64,000 nucleotides of DNA from Margaritifera margaritifera (taxonomy: Eukaryota > Mollusca > Bivalvia > Unionida > Margaritiferidae), in assembly GCA_029931535.1 (NCBI GenBank), contig JAQPZY010000761.1:248001-312000 (forward strand), given 5' to 3'. Position 1 is the first letter of the stretch; every line of letters starts with the position of its first letter. A program made the position numbers and the translations under genes. The notes under the pieces were generated by a model. It ran no database searches. It was not told the origin of the DNA and worked only from the letters and a program-made list of their open reading frames with translations. Below, in pieces: positions 62,221 through 64,000 of this stretch.

Positions 62221-63241
62221 AAACAAAACAATCAGAACAAGTTATGTTGCATTTTCTGTAAATAGTTGCATCTGAATGACATGACCAGAATTGCTACTGC
62301 AAGTGAACTCTCAGGATCCAGTGAAATCATACAATATTTGTTTGCCTTGTTATCTTATGCAAAAGTCAAGAGATTGAACTAAAAAAAATAACGTCTGTTT
62401 AGGCTTTAATGCTTCTTTCTATTGAATGCAAGCAATATTCTTCATTGGTCAGAACATTTCCAGAAATATTCAAGACCAAATATTAACGATTTTTCGGGGA
62501 ACTACACTAGGACGCAATAACAACTGATTGGCTCAATTAGTGTAATGATACCTTGTATAAACCCTGAGTGAAGCCTGAATAAGGTGGGTACAGCTACTAT
62601 GTGTCTACATACCAGTCAGACACTTTAAAACATGCTAGATGTTATATTCTTTATAAACACTTTATCTTCTAACCTGATATTGGCAGACCACACCTGTATG
62701 AAGATTATGGGACTGTGAACATAATTAATAACAATAAATCAATCGTTGGCCTAACAAGTACTGATGTTATTTGTATTCTATCAACCCTTTAATGTAACAT
62801 ACTGACTCATATTACAAGTGTATTTACTCAGAAATGATGGTTCCATCCTCACATTCTCAACTGCAGTAAAAAAAATCCAAATTTTCATGAAACATTATGC
62901 AATCTTTTTGAGCATTTCTTTCATGATTTGGGAGAAAAATGTTTTCGGTATACTATTTACATATTAATTTTGCTGGTGTACAAAGAATTATAGGTAACAA
63001 AAAAGTCATCTTGAGATGACGTATCTTCCTTCAGTCCCATTAATGTAGACTCCAAAAAAGCTGTTTCCATGGTAACATAAAAAATATTGAATGTACAACT
63101 ATCCTAAGAATCAAAAGACATCTCTATGCAACTTGCTTCATATGTATACCAAAATATGGTTTAAATATCTTGAATGGTCTTAGAGTTATACTCTGGAAAT
63201 GTTTATGGATAAACTAACAGATATTGTGATAGCTACATGTA

Positions 63242-63577
63242 CAGCTCTCCTCTGTTATAATGCACCTAGTTATAACACAATTCTGGATATAACATGGTAC
63301 TACTATGGACTCCATGATCAAAATCATATGAATGTATAACAATAAGGGTTGAAAGAAAACAAAGTGAATCTTGGTCTTATATCTTCCTTTCCTTTTGCGA
63401 AACACAATTATTTAAGACATTTTGACACTGCCTGCTATACCATGGTTCTGTATATTATGCTATTCTCAATATATCACAGTTATGTATATATCCCGGTTCT
63501 CAGTATAATATGGTTCGGTACATGATGCAGTCGGCAGTAATGGACTGCGACTATTGCATTATAACAAGGGAGATCTG
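63242..63577. mobile_element. pogo-like MITE, 336 bp
   Basis: Inverted ends CAGCTCTCCTCTGTTATAAT and, on the minus strand, CAGATCTCCCTTGTTATAAT, flanked by TA (63240-63241, 63578-63579). The interior contains further TTATAACACAATTCTGG and ATATAACATGGTAC words, degenerate echoes of the ends. No ORF. Confidence 0.7.
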
Positions 63578-63603
63578 TATTATCATTGTCCCCCTGTATT
63601 TCA

Positions 63604-63642
63604 GGGGGGGGGGACCTGTATTTCAGGGGGGGGGGGGGGAAA
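63604..63642. repeat. Duplicated CTGTATTTCAGGGGGG tract
   Basis: CTGTATTTCAGGGGGG occurs at about 63594 and 63615 with G runs of about 9 and 12, a short tandem duplication with G homopolymers. Confidence 0.85.
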
Positions 63643-64000
63643 CAAAAAACAAGATGGAGTAATCAATCTGCCAAAATGTCTGCTGGGAGAAAGAATGATT
63701 TTTGAAAGATTTCATATATATGAAGTTTGTATTTACAAGTATACAGTAGAGTGATAGGAATCATGACCTTTTGCTCAAAAAATAAAGGTGTGGATGAACA
63801 AAGAGACAAAAACATTAAAAATATTGAAACTGATGAATTGTGAATAGCAAAAGGCACATCAGGACCACTAGTCTATTATGTACACCCAAATTCAAAGAAA
63901 TATTTTGAATAGTTTTGGATGTCCCTCGAACTTTGGCTGTCCCTTAAGTACATGGAAAACTTGGAAAGTATACAAACAAGCAGACTGACATAGACTATGA

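Larger units (their letters stand above)
36388..64000 (-). other. ITPR: Upstream ITPR intron, at least 27.6 kb
   Basis: This is sequence 5' of the ITPR exon at 36272-36387 on the minus strand. I looked for minus-strand codons for the expected preceding peptide (a GDI.SLYAEG-like and a VVQPEAGD-like block) and did not see them, so the window probably ends inside this intron. Its main content is the 6.7-kb DIRS element. Stretches with no supportable feature include 38280-40230, 46930-48050, 55000-58560 (apart from an AAT microsatellite), 58870-60570 and 62220-63240. Confidence 0.65.

Overview
The window is AT-rich animal nuclear DNA. It consists almost entirely of intron, interspersed repeats and simple repeats. 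Two short minus-strand exons, 506-592 and 36272-36387, encode adjacent parts of the N-terminal ligand-suppressor region of an inositol 1,4,5-trisphosphate receptor (ITPR). Both have correct splice signals and compatible phase. The region between them is one ITPR intron of about 35.7 kb, and everything above 36388 lies in the next intron upstream, at least 27.6 kb. The exons coding residues 1 to about 54 were not found and probably lie beyond the right edge. The repeat content (DIRS retrotransposons, tRNA-derived SINEs with AAACC tails, frequent TACATGTA words, many small palindromic DNA elements) suggests a marine invertebrate, most likely a lophotrochozoan such as a mollusc. That assignment is an inference.

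Layout. 1-10.9 kb: an ITPR exon, a possible plus-strand exon, a foldback MITE, degenerate tandem repeats, two or three pogo-like MITEs and a SINE with a target-site duplication. 10.9-19.0 kb: a three-level nest. A small MITE is split by a palindromic hAT-like element with an 8-bp duplication, and that element is split by a decayed DIRS retrotransposon. 19-26 kb: mostly plain intron, then three very long TA arrays and a 33-bp minisatellite. 26-29 kb: a SINE, an intact palindromic MITE, and a second SINE family split by a 1.1-kb TA-flanked DNA transposon. 29.5-31.1, 37.0-38.3, 49.4-50.2 and 60.6-61.5 kb: four copies of one repeat with conserved ends and a variable number of roughly 145-bp core units. 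31.4-31.9 kb: a fragment resembling the zinc-finger start of a hAT-related protein. 32.7-33.4 kb: part of the palindromic hAT-like family. 40.2-46.9 kb: a nearly intact DIRS retrotransposon. 48-64 kb: a hAT-type MITE, further repeat fragments, an unrecognised minus-strand ORF, a 40-bp minisatellite and a pogo-like MITE.

The only cellular gene recognised is ITPR. The other proteins recognised belong to mobile elements. The 6.7-kb DIRS copy has gag, RT/RNase H and tyrosine recombinase ORFs on the minus strand, inverted terminal repeats, and an internal complementary region matching both of its ends. Gag and RT/RNase H each carry a single in-frame TGA. The older copy at 10.97-17.39 kb has the same plan but broken ORFs. 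Another member of the host repeat in this window preserves the pre-insertion sequence, so its integration point can be read directly. No bacterial features, CRISPR arrays, rRNA genes or clearly functional tRNA genes were seen.
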